Counted from the first letter of the stretch, positions 1-7,415 are shown. The stretch: DNA of 32,346 nt from a bacterium (GCA_023251895.1 JAHEXX010000011.1:1-32346), one strand, 5' to 3'. Made by a program: numbers and translations. Notes: a model not told the origin generated them from the letters alone.

Positions 1-54
1 CTAGCGCGCGACCCCCGAGGGATGCGGCAGGGCGACGAGGACTTCGGCCATCAT
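1..54 (-). CDS. possible 17-residue small ORF
   Basis: A short frame starts at ATG 54 on the minus strand behind an AAGGGGG purine run about 5 nt upstream and stops with TAG at the first bases of the window. It follows the 134-residue hypothetical gene on the same strand. The peptide has no recognisable domain. It could be a small protein, a leader peptide, or the start of a gene broken just outside the window. The support is only the ribosome binding site, so this is a weak call. Confidence 0.2.
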   Translation of the reverse strand: MMAEVLVALPHPSGVAR

Positions 55-121
55 GCGATCCCCCTTCGCGTCGAGTCGTGCGGAACGGCAGAGAAGCATA
101 CCGGCGAACCCAGGCCCGGGT

Positions 122-526
122 CTAGAAAGGGTTGACGTCGGTGTGGGGGTTGACGTCGGTGTGGGGGTTGACGTCGGCGTGGGGAATGTGCGGGGCGACG
201 GGGGTTAGGGGCGTGATCCGCTCGATGATGGAAGCCGGGATGTGCGTGACGGCGCGGAACCCCTCGCCGTCGGTGAGGACTTCCTGGGCGACCGAGACGA
301 AGCGGGGGCCATCGCTCACCAGGAACCCTACGGTCTGGACGAGGTAGTCGGACCGACAATCCTCGGGGTCCTCCTGGTCTAAGTCGAACCAGGCATCGTG
401 CCAGGTGACCAGGACCAGGGAGTACTCGGCCTCAGCCGCGGAGCCCTGGGCGGACTGGAGCCGCTCCAGGCGCCTCGGCTCCGAGCCCTGGGGCTCCCCG
501 TGACCGCTGACCCTGACGACGCGCAC
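122..526 (-). CDS. hypothetical protein with C-terminal HTDVNP repeats
   Basis: A 134-residue protein I do not recognise. The GTG start at 526 has a long purine-rich ribosome binding site (GGGAGGGAAGG) a few bases upstream, which decides the start. The middle (about residues 35-105, with WHDAWFDL and VSVAQEVL) reads like a small soluble alpha/beta domain with a cluster of acidic residues. The last 20 residues are a near-perfect triple repeat of HTDVNP encoded by an 18-bp tandem DNA repeat. The gene diverges from radA across the symmetric promoter at 647-676, so it may share DNA-damage control with radA; that is inference. No function is assigned. Confidence 0.65.
   Translation of the reverse strand: MRVVRVSGHGEPQGSEPRRLERLQSAQGSAAEAEYSLVLVTWHDAWFDLDQEDPEDCRSDYLVQTVGFLVSDGPRFVSVAQEVLTDGEGFRAVTHIPASIIERITPLTPVAPHIPHADVNPHTDVNPHTDVNPF
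131..184. repeat. 18-bp tandem repeat, three copies
   Basis: Three consecutive 18-bp units (131-148, 149-166, 167-184) differ by a single base in the third copy. They lie inside the 3' end of the minus-strand hypothetical gene and keep its frame, each adding the six residues HTDVNP. The unit length is a multiple of three, so copy number can change without breaking the gene. Confidence 0.9.
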
Positions 527-646
527 GAGGCCTTCCCTCCCTTCCGTACGACTAGGTATCGGCAGGACTTGTCCGGAGCGAAGCAGCGGCGTTGCTCATT
601 TTCCGGAGAGGGGGCGGGTTAGGCCCTTCGGCTGCCCCGGCGGAGC

Positions 647-676
647 GTGTCAGACCCTATCGCTAGGGTCTGACAC
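647..676. promoter_or_regulatory. symmetric RecA-NDp/PafBC-like promoter for radA and the divergent gene
   Basis: Seen: perfect 13-bp arms (647-659 and 664-676) around the 4-nt centre TCGC. Read on the plus strand it gives TGTCAG, then after GAC an 8-nt spacer and TAGGGT, close to the actinobacterial RecA-independent damage promoter TTGTCRGTG-N8-TANNNT used by PafBC. The hexamer TAGGGT ends 7 nt before the radA GTG, so transcription would start at or next to the start codon. Because the element is a dyad, the same match exists on the minus strand facing the gene ending at 122. Damage control is inferred from the motif match, which is imperfect at three positions of the upstream half. Confidence 0.6.
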
Positions 677-2065
677 GTGGGCAAGGTGCGGACGCTCCAT
701 TCCTGCTCCGAGTGCAGCCAGCAGGTGGCACGGTGGACCGGGCGGTGCCCGGGCTGCGGTGCCTGGGGGACCATCGAGCAGCGGGCCGCCGGCGGCACGG
801 CATCCTCCGGCCCGGTGGCCCTCCAGACCCTCGCGCGCGACGGCGATGAGGAACGGCGCGTCCCTACCGGCTTCCCCGGCCTTGACCGGGTGCTCGGCGG
901 CGGCCTGGTGCCGGCGTCCGTTGCCCTCCTGGCGGGCGAGCCCGGCATCGGCAAGTCGACCCTTCTCCTCCACCTGGTCGCACATCTGTCGGCAGCCGGG
1001 CTCTCCTGCCTCCTGGCCTCGGGAGAGGAATCGCGCCGTCAGGTCGCCCTGCGAGCCGAGCGGCTCGGCATCCCGGGCCAGGCGGTGACTTTCGTTCCGG
1101 GGCGGCAGCTGGGGGAGGTCCTGGAGGCGGCCCGCTCCCTGCGGCCGTTCCTGCTGGCCGTGGACTCGATCCAGGCCCTCCGGGATCCCGAGAGCACCTC
1201 GACGCCCGGGGGGCCCTCCCAGGTCCGAGCCTGCACCGACGCGCTGGTCGGCATGGCCAAGTCGGAGGGGATCGCCGTGGCGTTGACCGGGCACGTGACG
1301 AAGGAAGGCGACCTGGCGGGGCCCCGCACGCTGGAGCACGCGGTGGACGTCGTGCTCACCTTCGATGGCGATGCCCGGTCGGGACTCCGTGTGCTCTCTG
1401 GGGGCAAGAACCGCTTCGGGCAGGAGGGCGAGACCGCCTGGTTCGAGATGGGTTCCGACGGACTGCGCGAGATCGACCCGTCGGCCCTCCTCGTGTCCGA
1501 GGGTCGGGAGGCCGGCTCGGCCACGGCTCTGCCGCAGTCCGGGCGCCGGGCCCTGGCCGTGGAGGTTCAGGCCTTGGTGGCGCCCACCGACGGTCCCGCC
1601 CGTCGGCAGGCCACGGGGCTTGACGCCCGGCGGTTCCAGTTGGTGGCGGCGGTCCTGGACCGCTGTGGGCGTGTCCCCCTGGCCCGAGCTGAGCTATTCG
1701 GGGCCTCGTCGGGGGGCTTGCGGATCGAAGATCCAGCCTGCGACCTGGCCGTGGCGGCCGCCCTGGCCTCGGCCTGGGCTGGCGTCCCGCCGCCGGAGGG
1801 CAGCGCGTTCGTAGGCGAGATCGGGCTGACCGGCCAGGTGAGGGGGGCTCCGGGGATGACCCAACGGGTGCGGGCGGCCCGGGCCGCCGGCCGGACCACC
1901 GTTTTCGCGGCAGCGGACCCGGTGCCAGATGGGCTCGTCCGGCTCGTCCCGGTTCGTCACGTCCGCGATGCCTTGGCGTGGGCGGCCGCCGGCGCGGCCC
2001 GGGTCGCACCGGAGTGGCCGGCCGAGGCCCACCGAGCAGCTGAGCGAAGCAAAAGAGCCCTCTGA
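677..2065 (+). CDS. radA: DNA repair protein RadA
   Basis: RadA is a RecA-like ATPase that drives branch migration of recombination intermediates. All expected parts are present in 462 residues: an N-terminal zinc finger with cysteines 10, 13, 24 and 27, a Walker A GEPGIGKST at 87-95, the RadA-specific KNRFG motif at 244-248, and a C-terminal Lon-like domain. The start is GTG 677: an in-frame TGA lies only two codons upstream, so no earlier start exists, and the bases before it are fully taken up by the promoter dyad, leaving no ribosome binding site. Leaderless translation is therefore likely. The gene ends in an intrinsic terminator that overlaps its stop codon, separating it from carD. Confidence 0.97.
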   Translation: MGKVRTLHSCSECSQQVARWTGRCPGCGAWGTIEQRAAGGTASSGPVALQTLARDGDEERRVPTGFPGLDRVLGGGLVPASVALLAGEPGIGKSTLLLHLVAHLSAAGLSCLLASGEESRRQVALRAERLGIPGQAVTFVPGRQLGEVLEAARSLRPFLLAVDSIQALRDPESTSTPGGPSQVRACTDALVGMAKSEGIAVALTGHVTKEGDLAGPRTLEHAVDVVLTFDGDARSGLRVLSGGKNRFGQEGETAWFEMGSDGLREIDPSALLVSEGREAGSATALPQSGRRALAVEVQALVAPTDGPARRQATGLDARRFQLVAAVLDRCGRVPLARAELFGASSGGLRIEDPACDLAVAAALASAWAGVPPPEGSAFVGEIGLTGQVRGAPGMTQRVRAARAAGRTTVFAAADPVPDGLVRLVPVRHVRDALAWAAAGAARVAPEWPAEAHRAAERSKRAL

Positions 2066-2076
2066 CCAGGGCTTTT
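2052..2076 (+). terminator. intrinsic terminator overlapping the radA stop
   Basis: The arms AGCCCT and AGGGCT, extended by A-T pairs and one G-T pair, close a 6-nt loop and run into TTTT. The radA TGA sits at the edge of the loop. Confidence 0.7.
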
Positions 2077-2079
2077 GAC

Positions 2080-2109
2080 TTGCGGTTCAGCCGGCCGCCG
2101 TGTTACTCT
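2080..2109 (+). promoter_or_regulatory. candidate carD promoter
   Basis: TTGCGG (2080-2085), an 18-bp spacer and TACTCT (2104-2109) form a plausible housekeeping promoter giving a leader of about 40 nt for carD. An alternative -35, TTGACT at 2075-2080, matches the consensus better but would need a 23-bp spacer. Confidence 0.4.
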
Positions 2110-2154
2110 GGCTGAGGTTTTCCACCGCCCATCCTCGTCATCCCAGGGGGTCGA

Positions 2155-2667
2155 GTGTTCCGCAAAGGCGACACGGTTGTGCATCCAGAGCACGGTGCTG
2201 CAGTCATCGAGGAGCTACGCGAACGGGAGTTTCTAGGCGAGAAGAAGAAGTACTTCGTCCTGCGGGTTGCCTACGGTGACCTCACCCTATTGGTCCCGGT
2301 CGACAGCACTGAGGAGGTCGGGCTCCGCGAGGTCGTCGGCAAGAACGAGGTCAAGAAGGTCCTGAACGTGCTCCGCCAAGACGAGTCCAAGATGGCAGCC
2401 AACTGGAGCCGACGGTTCAAGAACAACATGGAGAAGCTGCACTCCGGCGATCCATACCAGGTCGCTGAGGTGGTCCGGAACCTGTCGATCCGCGAACGCG
2501 AGAAGGGCCTGTCGGCCGGCGAGAAGCGGATGGTCATGAAGGCCAGGCAGATCCTGATCTCCGAGCTGTGTTACGCCACCGATTGCGACGAGACCAAGGC
2601 CGAGGGGATGATCGACAAGGTCCTGGAGGAGGCACACGGGGCCAAGCTCCCCGCCAAGGTGGTCTAG
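2155..2667 (+). CDS. carD: CarD family transcriptional regulator
   Basis: CarD binds the RNA polymerase beta subunit and stabilises open promoter complexes, mainly at rRNA and housekeeping promoters, and is essential in mycobacteria. The 170-residue product has the N-terminal RNA-polymerase-interacting Tudor-like domain (starting FRKGDTVVHPEHG) and a helical C-terminal DNA-binding domain rich in Lys and Arg (ANWSRRFKNN; REREKGLSAGEKRM). Its length is close to that of mycobacterial CarD. The GTG start at 2155 has AGGGGG four bases upstream. It is followed by the PIN-TRAM and isoprenoid genes, as in many Actinobacteria. Confidence 0.96.
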   Translation: MFRKGDTVVHPEHGAAVIEELREREFLGEKKKYFVLRVAYGDLTLLVPVDSTEEVGLREVVGKNEVKKVLNVLRQDESKMAANWSRRFKNNMEKLHSGDPYQVAEVVRNLSIREREKGLSAGEKRMVMKARQILISELCYATDCDETKAEGMIDKVLEEAHGAKLPAKVV

Positions 2668-2712
2668 TCCTCGTTCCTTGCACTCTGGTCGCGGGCGGGG
2701 CACCGTAAGCCG

Positions 2713-3783
2713 ATGACTGGGAGGGAGCGCTCGCGGCAGCCCCGGGGTCTCTTGGTTGAAGGGGTTCGGCTGATCTTCGTGGCCCTGCTGGCAACGGCCG
2801 GGTTCGAGATCGCCAAGAGCACGTCCTCGGATCCGGCCACTACGCGCGTCCTGCTCCTGGTGTTCATGGGGGCCGGCGTGGGTTACGTGATGGGCGGCGT
2901 CATGGGCCGCCTGACGGCTAGGACCATCTCCAAGACGGAACGCGAACTCCGGCGCAGTCCGCCTGCGGAGCTCGCCGCCGGCACGGCCGGGCTGATCGCC
3001 GGGCTCGTGATCGCGGCCCTGATCAGCATCCCCCTCTACCGCCTCCCGGCCGGCGCGGCCTGGACCTCGGTCGTGTTCGTCTATCTGACCATGGGGGCGC
3101 TTGGGTACCGGATCGGCCGGGTTCGGCGCGACGAGCTGCTCGGGTTGTTCGGGCTGAAACCTCGGGCCGCCGGATCGGCCCCCGGCGAGATCAACGTGGT
3201 GGACACCAGCGCCCTCATCGACGGCCGCATCGCTGATCTGGTGCACACCGGGTTCCTGGCGGGGCCCCTCCTGATCCACTCGGGGGTGATCGGGGAGCTC
3301 CAATCCATCGCCGACTCCTCCGATCCGAAGCGGCGGACGCGGGGTCGGCGGGGGCTCTACGTTCTTGCGGAGCTCCAGCGGGCGCCCACCGTGGAGGTGG
3401 TCCTGGTCGATGAGGCCGGCGTGAACGACGTCGACGCCGCCCTCGTCCGCCTGGCACGCGAGCGCGGAGCCACGCTCGTCACGGTCGACGCGAACCTGGC
3501 CAAGGTAGCGGGAGCCGTGTCGGTCCCGGTGCGGCAGATCAACGCGCTGGCATCGGCGTTCCGCACGCCCTTCGGCCCGGGGGACGAGGTGTCCGTGCAG
3601 CTGATCAAGGAGGGGCGGGAGCACCGCCAGGGGATCGGCTATCTCGACGACGGGACGATGGTTGTGGTGGAGGACGGGCGCGACCATATCGGCGAGGCCG
3701 TGTCGGTGCGGGTCACAAACGTGATCCAGACCTCGACCGGGAGGATGGTCTTCGCCGCTCTCACCGGCCGCGAGTCGTCGTGA
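2713..3783 (+). CDS. membrane-anchored PIN-TRAM domain protein (YacL-like)
   Basis: Four predicted membrane helices (about residues 15-35, 45-66, 90-108, 117-135) are followed by a PIN ribonuclease-fold domain and a C-terminal TRAM domain (about 285-350). The acidic PIN residues are present: D164 in VVDTSALIDG, E195 in GELQ, D239/D241 and D259 in TVDAN, so nuclease activity is possible. The layout matches Bacillus YacL, which sits next to ispD and ispF there too. The ATG at 2713 lies 45 nt after carD. The gene overlaps ispD by 4 bp, which suggests coupled translation. It is not a toxin of a toxin-antitoxin pair: there is no antitoxin and it carries a membrane anchor. The RNA target is unknown. 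Confidence 0.9.
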   Translation: MTGRERSRQPRGLLVEGVRLIFVALLATAGFEIAKSTSSDPATTRVLLLVFMGAGVGYVMGGVMGRLTARTISKTERELRRSPPAELAAGTAGLIAGLVIAALISIPLYRLPAGAAWTSVVFVYLTMGALGYRIGRVRRDELLGLFGLKPRAAGSAPGEINVVDTSALIDGRIADLVHTGFLAGPLLIHSGVIGELQSIADSSDPKRRTRGRRGLYVLAELQRAPTVEVVLVDEAGVNDVDAALVRLARERGATLVTVDANLAKVAGAVSVPVRQINALASAFRTPFGPGDEVSVQLIKEGREHRQGIGYLDDGTMVVVEDGRDHIGEAVSVRVTNVIQTSTGRMVFAALTGRESS

Positions 3784-4469
3784 CCTTCGGTGCCGTCGTC
3801 GTGATCCTGGCGGCTGGGGCCGGTAAGCGCCTGGGTCGTGATGAGCCCAAGGGGTTCATCACTCTCGGCGGCCGACCCCTGTTCGCGCACTCGCTTGGAG
3901 CCGCAAGCGAGTGCCCGGACGTGGACGCGCTGGTGCTGGCCGTACCGCCGAACCTCGAGCCGCGAGCAACGACAGTGGGAACCGCCAAGCCGGTCACCGT
4001 CGTAGCCGGTGGCGAGACCCGCCAGGGATCGGTCCTGGCGGCCCTGGCGGCGGTGCCCGAGGAGGTCCTGTCTATCGTGATCCACGATGCCGCGAGGCCG
4101 TTCGTGACGCCTGGGCTCTTCTCCGTGGTGCTGGGGGCCCTGGCGGGATCCGACGCCGCTGGGGTGATCCCCGTCATCCCCGTGCCGGACACGGTGAAAC
4201 GCGTGCGAGAGGGGCTCGTGGCGGGGACGGAGGACCGGGGGCACCTCTCGCTGGCGCAGACCCCCCAGGCGTTCCGGGCCGCCGAGCTGCGTGACGCCCA
4301 CTCGCGCGCAGCCGCGGCCGCCCGCGTCTTCACCGACGACGCGTCCGTGATGGAATGGGCCGGCTACCGGGTCCGGACCGTCCCCGGCGATCCGACGAAC
4401 TTCAAGATCACGACGGCGGAGGATCTGGCATTGGCCGAGCTGGTGGCCGGGGAGTGGACGCGTGCCTGA
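3780..4469 (+). CDS. ispD: 2-C-methyl-D-erythritol 4-phosphate cytidylyltransferase
   Basis: IspD joins CTP and MEP to give CDP-ME, the third step of the non-mevalonate isoprenoid pathway. The 229-residue protein has the nucleotide-binding loop LAAGAGKRLG near its start with a following Lys (EPKGF), the conserved HDAARPFV segment, PVPDTVKRV and QTPQAF, all typical of the family. The GTG start at 3780 overlaps the stop of the PIN-TRAM gene in a GTGA arrangement. The 3' end overlaps ispF, so the two enzymes are probably co-translated. Confidence 0.95.
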   Translation: MTFGAVVVILAAGAGKRLGRDEPKGFITLGGRPLFAHSLGAASECPDVDALVLAVPPNLEPRATTVGTAKPVTVVAGGETRQGSVLAALAAVPEEVLSIVIHDAARPFVTPGLFSVVLGALAGSDAAGVIPVIPVPDTVKRVREGLVAGTEDRGHLSLAQTPQAFRAAELRDAHSRAAAAARVFTDDASVMEWAGYRVRTVPGDPTNFKITTAEDLALAELVAGEWTRA

Positions 4470-4938
4470 GCAGCGGGTGGGCCTGGGGTTCGACGTGCAC
4501 CCTCGCCAGATGGGCCGCCCCCTGTTCCTGGGCGGCGTGCGGTTCGAGGGAGAGCTCGGGCTGGCCGGGCATTCCGACGCTGATGTCGTGTGTCACGCGT
4601 TGGCGGACGCCCTGCTCGGGGCGGCGACGCTCGGTGACATCGGCGAACACTTCCCCGAAACGGATCCGGAGATCGCCGGGATCGGTGGCCTCGACCTGCT
4701 GGCCCGAGCGGTGGCGATGGTGATGGAGCACGGGCTCCGCCCGGCGTCGTGCGACGTGACCGTGGTGGCGGAGCGCCCGGCCGTTGCTCCCCGGCGGGAG
4801 GAGATGCGACGGAACCTGGCGGCGGCCCTCGGGATCCCCGTAGAACGGTCCTCGGTGAAGGCGTCCAGGCCCGAGGGCCTGGGCTTGGCCGGAGACGGAG
4901 CGGCGTGCCTGGCGCTGGCCGTCCTGACCGAGGCGTGA
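4462..4938 (+). CDS. ispF: 2-C-methyl-D-erythritol 2,4-cyclodiphosphate synthase
   Basis: IspF cyclises CDP-ME 2-phosphate to MEcPP with release of CMP. The metal ligands are D11 and H13 (FDVH) and H45 (VVCHALADAL); the loop GDIGEHFPETD is also present. The length of 158 residues is normal and the trimeric enzyme should be complete. The GTG start at 4462 lies inside the end of ispD, and the stop overlaps the rlmB start in GTGA. In many Actinobacteria cysS lies between ispF and rlmB; here it is absent. Confidence 0.96.
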   Translation: MPEQRVGLGFDVHPRQMGRPLFLGGVRFEGELGLAGHSDADVVCHALADALLGAATLGDIGEHFPETDPEIAGIGGLDLLARAVAMVMEHGLRPASCDVTVVAERPAVAPRREEMRRNLAAALGIPVERSSVKASRPEGLGLAGDGAACLALAVLTEA

Positions 4939-5708
4939 GCCGAGGCCGCCGGGCCGGCTCCCGGACGCGGGTGCGTCGGCCCCCGAACGTTGTCGCCGGG
5001 CGGCGAGCGGCCTTCGAGGCCGTTCGGTCGGGCGTGGCCGAGGAGGTGCTGGTCGCACGGACGTCGCGGGCCACGCCGGGTCTCCGAGAAGTGGTGGAGG
5101 CGGCGGGTCGGGCCGGCGTGCCGTTCCGGGAGGTCGACCGGAGCGAGCTCGACGAGCTGGCCGAAGACCACCAGGGGGTCGTGGCCGCGGTCCGGGTGCC
5201 CCGGTCACTTACCGAGCACGACCTGGCCACCTGGCCCTTCGCCGACGACGCGATCGTCGTAGTCCTCGACGGCGTCACCGACCCCCAGAACCTGGGAGCG
5301 GCTGCCCGCTCGGCCGAGGCGGCCGGAGTCGCCATGCTCGTAGGCCGGGTCCACCGCGCCGCGCCGGTCACCCAGGCGGCGATCCGCGCTTCCGCCGGCG
5401 CGCTGCTCCACCTCCCTCATGCGCAGGTGCCCAACATCGCCCGCGCCCTCGATCGGCTGAAGGACGCCGGGTTCTTCGTTGCCGGGCTGGACGACTCGGC
5501 GCCCGTCGCGGTCTTCGACGAGCCGTGCCCGCCTGGCCGCGTGGCGCTGGTTGTGGGGAGCGAGGATCGGGGGGTGTCCCGGCTGGCACGTGAGTCGTGC
5601 GACGTCCTCGTGTCCCTCCCGATGCGCGGCCAGGTTTCGTCACTGAACGCGTCGGCGTCGCTGGCCGCGGCCCTGTACGCCTGGGTTCTGCCCACTCGCG
5701 CGTCCTGA
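4935..5708 (+). CDS. rlmB: 23S rRNA (guanosine-2'-O-)-methyltransferase RlmB, SpoU/TrmH family
   Basis: A SpoU-family enzyme that methylates a ribose in 23S rRNA using S-adenosylmethionine. The N-terminal substrate-binding domain begins with VVAGRRAAFEAV. The catalytic knot has motif 1 (DGVTDPQNLGAAARSAEA), motif 2 (VVGSEDRGVSRL) and motif 3 (LPMRGQVSSLNASAS). I place the start at GTG 4935, giving 257 residues. It overlaps the ispF stop by GTGA and sits just before the conserved N-terminal motif. An upstream in-frame extension from 4749 would only read ispF in another frame. The final gene of the carD-linked run. Confidence 0.92.
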   Translation: MSRGRRAGSRTRVRRPPNVVAGRRAAFEAVRSGVAEEVLVARTSRATPGLREVVEAAGRAGVPFREVDRSELDELAEDHQGVVAAVRVPRSLTEHDLATWPFADDAIVVVLDGVTDPQNLGAAARSAEAAGVAMLVGRVHRAAPVTQAAIRASAGALLHLPHAQVPNIARALDRLKDAGFFVAGLDDSAPVAVFDEPCPPGRVALVVGSEDRGVSRLARESCDVLVSLPMRGQVSSLNASASLAAALYAWVLPTRAS

Positions 5709-5725
5709 GCCCCCGGCTCGCTTGC

Positions 5726-5754
5726 TTGAACGGGTCGTCGGCGCGGGCTAGCGT
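5726..5754 (+). promoter_or_regulatory. promoter TTGAAC-N17-TAGCGT
   Basis: The -35 TTGAAC (5726-5731) and -10 TAGCGT (5749-5754) are 17 bp apart. They would start transcription near 5761 and give a leader of about 24 nt with its own ribosome binding site. The same hexamers recur before the DUF3263 gene. Confidence 0.7.
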
Positions 5755-5784
5755 GCGATGGTTACCTCACGAAGGGAGGCACCC

Positions 5785-6204
5785 ATGGACCAGGTCCCAC
5801 CTCCCCCGCCCTCGTCGTTCCCACCCCCGAGCGGCGGCGGATCAGCAGCCCGCCCGGGGGTTATCACGGCGGTCGCGGTCCTTCTGTTCATCGGTGGCGG
5901 CTTCTCGATCTTGGGCGGCCTGATCGCGGTTACCGGGGGCTCGGCCTTCGTCGGGTTCGGCGGTGGCGTGTTGATCATCTACGGCATCCTGTACCTGGCC
6001 CTCGGCGCGGGCATGATCTGGGCGGGGACGGGAATCCTGAAGCTCCAGAAGCAGGCCTGGACGGTGGCCCTCGCCCTGGCCGGCATCGGTGCCGTGCTCA
6101 ACCTCATCAACATCGGCGGGGCAACCAGCGGCGCGATCGTCGGCCTCGCCATCGACGGGTTCATCATCTGGACTCTCTGGACCAACCAGGCGTTGTTCCA
6201 GTAG
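5785..6204 (+). CDS. small proline-rich-tailed membrane protein
   Basis: A 139-residue protein with a cytosol-like N-terminal tail rich in Pro (MDQVPPPPPSSFPPP) followed by about four hydrophobic helices with many Gly residues. I start it at ATG 5785, which has GGGAGG five bases upstream; an earlier ATG at 5758 has no such site and lies before the expected transcription start. The next gene has a very similar start (MDQLPPPPP) and its own promoter, so the two are probably related in N-terminal tail and targeting, though not in the rest. No function is known to me. It may be one of the DUF4064-like small membrane proteins common in Actinobacteria. Confidence 0.8.
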   Translation: MDQVPPPPPSSFPPPSGGGSAARPGVITAVAVLLFIGGGFSILGGLIAVTGGSAFVGFGGGVLIIYGILYLALGAGMIWAGTGILKLQKQAWTVALALAGIGAVLNLINIGGATSGAIVGLAIDGFIIWTLWTNQALFQ

Positions 6205-6252
6205 CCGGCTGAGGCCTGCGCAGGCCGCCGGCAGCGCCTCGTTCCGGGCGGT

Positions 6253-6281
6253 TTGCCGCGCTCGACCCACTTCCCTAGTGT
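6253..6281 (+). promoter_or_regulatory. promoter TTGCCG-N17-TAGTGT
   Basis: The -35 TTGCCG (6253-6258) and -10 TAGTGT (6276-6281) are 17 bp apart, placing the transcript start about 24 nt before the ATG at 6312. The layout copies that of the preceding gene. Confidence 0.6.
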
Positions 6282-6311
6282 TCGTCGCGGCATCGAGGAA
6301 GGAGCAGTCGC

Positions 6312-7163
6312 ATGGACCAGTTACCGCCACCACCTCCGCCGCCTCCTCCTCCGGGGTCGACCCCCGGGGCCGGTGGCGGGTTCGGGGCCCGGGGCATCGG
6401 CGACATCCTGAGCGAGGCGTTCGAGCTGTACCGAGCCAACTACGTTGTTCTATGGCAGATCGTGGCCGTGGTCGTCGTTCCGCTCACGATCCTGCAGTAC
6501 TACCTGACGGATTCGGCGCTCGCACTGAAGAAGAGGACGATCGAAACCGCGCTCGGCAAGTTCACCGTGACAACCACCAGCACGAGCTTCGGCCGGACCG
6601 TGCTGCTTCTGTTCGTCGGAGGGCTGATCGCCGCTCTGATCACGCAGGTGCTCACCGGAGCCATCGCGCGCGCCGCTGCAGGCACGCTGGTCGGTGAGAC
6701 CCTCACCGTGGGCGGTGCGTTCGAGTACGGGTTCGCCCGGCTGTGGTCGATCCTGTTGGTCGGCCTCCTCGTCGCGTTGGCCGTGGTGGTGGGCCTGATC
6801 CTGCTGGTCATCCCGGGGATCATCGCCGCGGTGATGTTCTCGGTGGCCCTCCCCGCGCTGGTCGTGGAGGGGAAACGCGGAACCGAAGCGATGCGGCGCT
6901 CGTGGGATCTGGTCTCCGGACACTTCTGGCACGTGCTCGGCGCCTACATCGTCGCGTTCCTGATCGCTGGCGTGGTGAACGCCATGCTTGCGGCACTGTT
7001 CCAGGGGTGGTTCCTGAGCGGGGTGGCGGCCGCGGGTGGATCCATCCTCACCACGCCGTTCACCGCCCTGGTCGCGATGCTGATCTACCTGGACGTCCGG
7101 GTCCGCACCGAGGGCTTGACCGAGGACCGGCTGCGAGCCGACCTCCGCGGCTCCGGGACCTGA
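6312..7163 (+). CDS. membrane protein, GPDPase membrane-domain/YciC-like
   Basis: A 283-residue integral membrane protein. After a Pro-rich tail (about residues 1-25) comes ARGIGDILSEAFELYRANY, the usual opening of proteins related to the membrane domain of glycerophosphoryl diester phosphodiesterase, then about six membrane helices. The conserved segment RGTEAMRRSWDLVSGHFWHV lies before the last pair of helices. No catalytic phosphodiesterase domain is present. ATG 6312 has GGAAGGAG about 7 nt upstream. It has its own promoter and precedes tRNA-Thr on the same strand. The cellular role is unknown. Confidence 0.85.
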   Translation: MDQLPPPPPPPPPPGSTPGAGGGFGARGIGDILSEAFELYRANYVVLWQIVAVVVVPLTILQYYLTDSALALKKRTIETALGKFTVTTTSTSFGRTVLLLFVGGLIAALITQVLTGAIARAAAGTLVGETLTVGGAFEYGFARLWSILLVGLLVALAVVVGLILLVIPGIIAAVMFSVALPALVVEGKRGTEAMRRSWDLVSGHFWHVLGAYIVAFLIAGVVNAMLAALFQGWFLSGVAAAGGSILTTPFTALVAMLIYLDVRVRTEGLTEDRLRADLRGSGT

Positions 7164-7177
7164 GCTCGGATCGAGCT

Positions 7178-7221
7178 GCCACGCCGGCCTCGGGGAGTAG
7201 ACTCCCCGAGGCCGGCGTGGC
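7178..7221. repeat. 21-bp perfect inverted repeat overlapping the 5' end of tRNA-Thr
   Basis: The arms 7178-7198 and 7201-7221 are perfectly complementary with only AG between them. The right arm holds the first 11 nt of the tRNA, so in the precursor the tRNA 5' acceptor strand can pair with the upstream leader instead of its own 3' strand. The left arm contains CGCCGGC, identical to the tRNA 3' acceptor strand. It lacks a T-run and so is not a classical terminator for the preceding gene. Confidence 0.9.
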
Positions 7222-7284
7222 GCAGCCCGGTAGCGCAAGCGACTTGTAATCGCTAGGTCGTCGGTTCGAATCCGACCGCCGGCT
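7211..7284 (+). tRNA. tRNA-Thr(UGU)
   Basis: A 74-nt cloverleaf: acceptor GCCGGCG/CGCCGGC, D arm with GCGC stems, anticodon stem AGCGA/TCGCT with loop CTTGTAA (anticodon TGT, reading ACA), variable loop AGGTC, and T arm GTCGG-TTCGAAT-CCGAC. The anticodon arm and variable region closely resemble bacterial tRNA-Thr. The 3' CCA is not encoded (TCCT follows), so it is added after transcription. The 5' end is embedded in the inverted repeat at 7178-7221. Confidence 0.97.
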
Positions 7285-7415
7285 CCTCCGCTTCCCCACC
7301 CTGTCGGGGCTGGCGGCTCGTGCGTGCCGTTCGACCATGGGCCGGGAGCACCACGTGACGTGGGGCGCCGGGGACGGGCCGACCGGGGGACTCAAGGATC
7401 CCGGCCCCAAAGCCG

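Noticed and set aside
650-676. Palindrome before radA as a Rho-independent terminator
   Set aside because: It has no T-run, abuts the start codon, and matches a promoter pattern on both strands, which explains it better.
2287-3687. 466-residue minus-strand frame over carD and the PIN-TRAM gene
   Set aside because: It is antisense to two well-supported genes, has no recognisable domain and shows His/Asp/Arg-rich shadow composition.
2713-3783. PIN protein as a VapC-type toxin
   Set aside because: It has four membrane helices, a TRAM domain and no antitoxin gene; the YacL-like family and context fit better.
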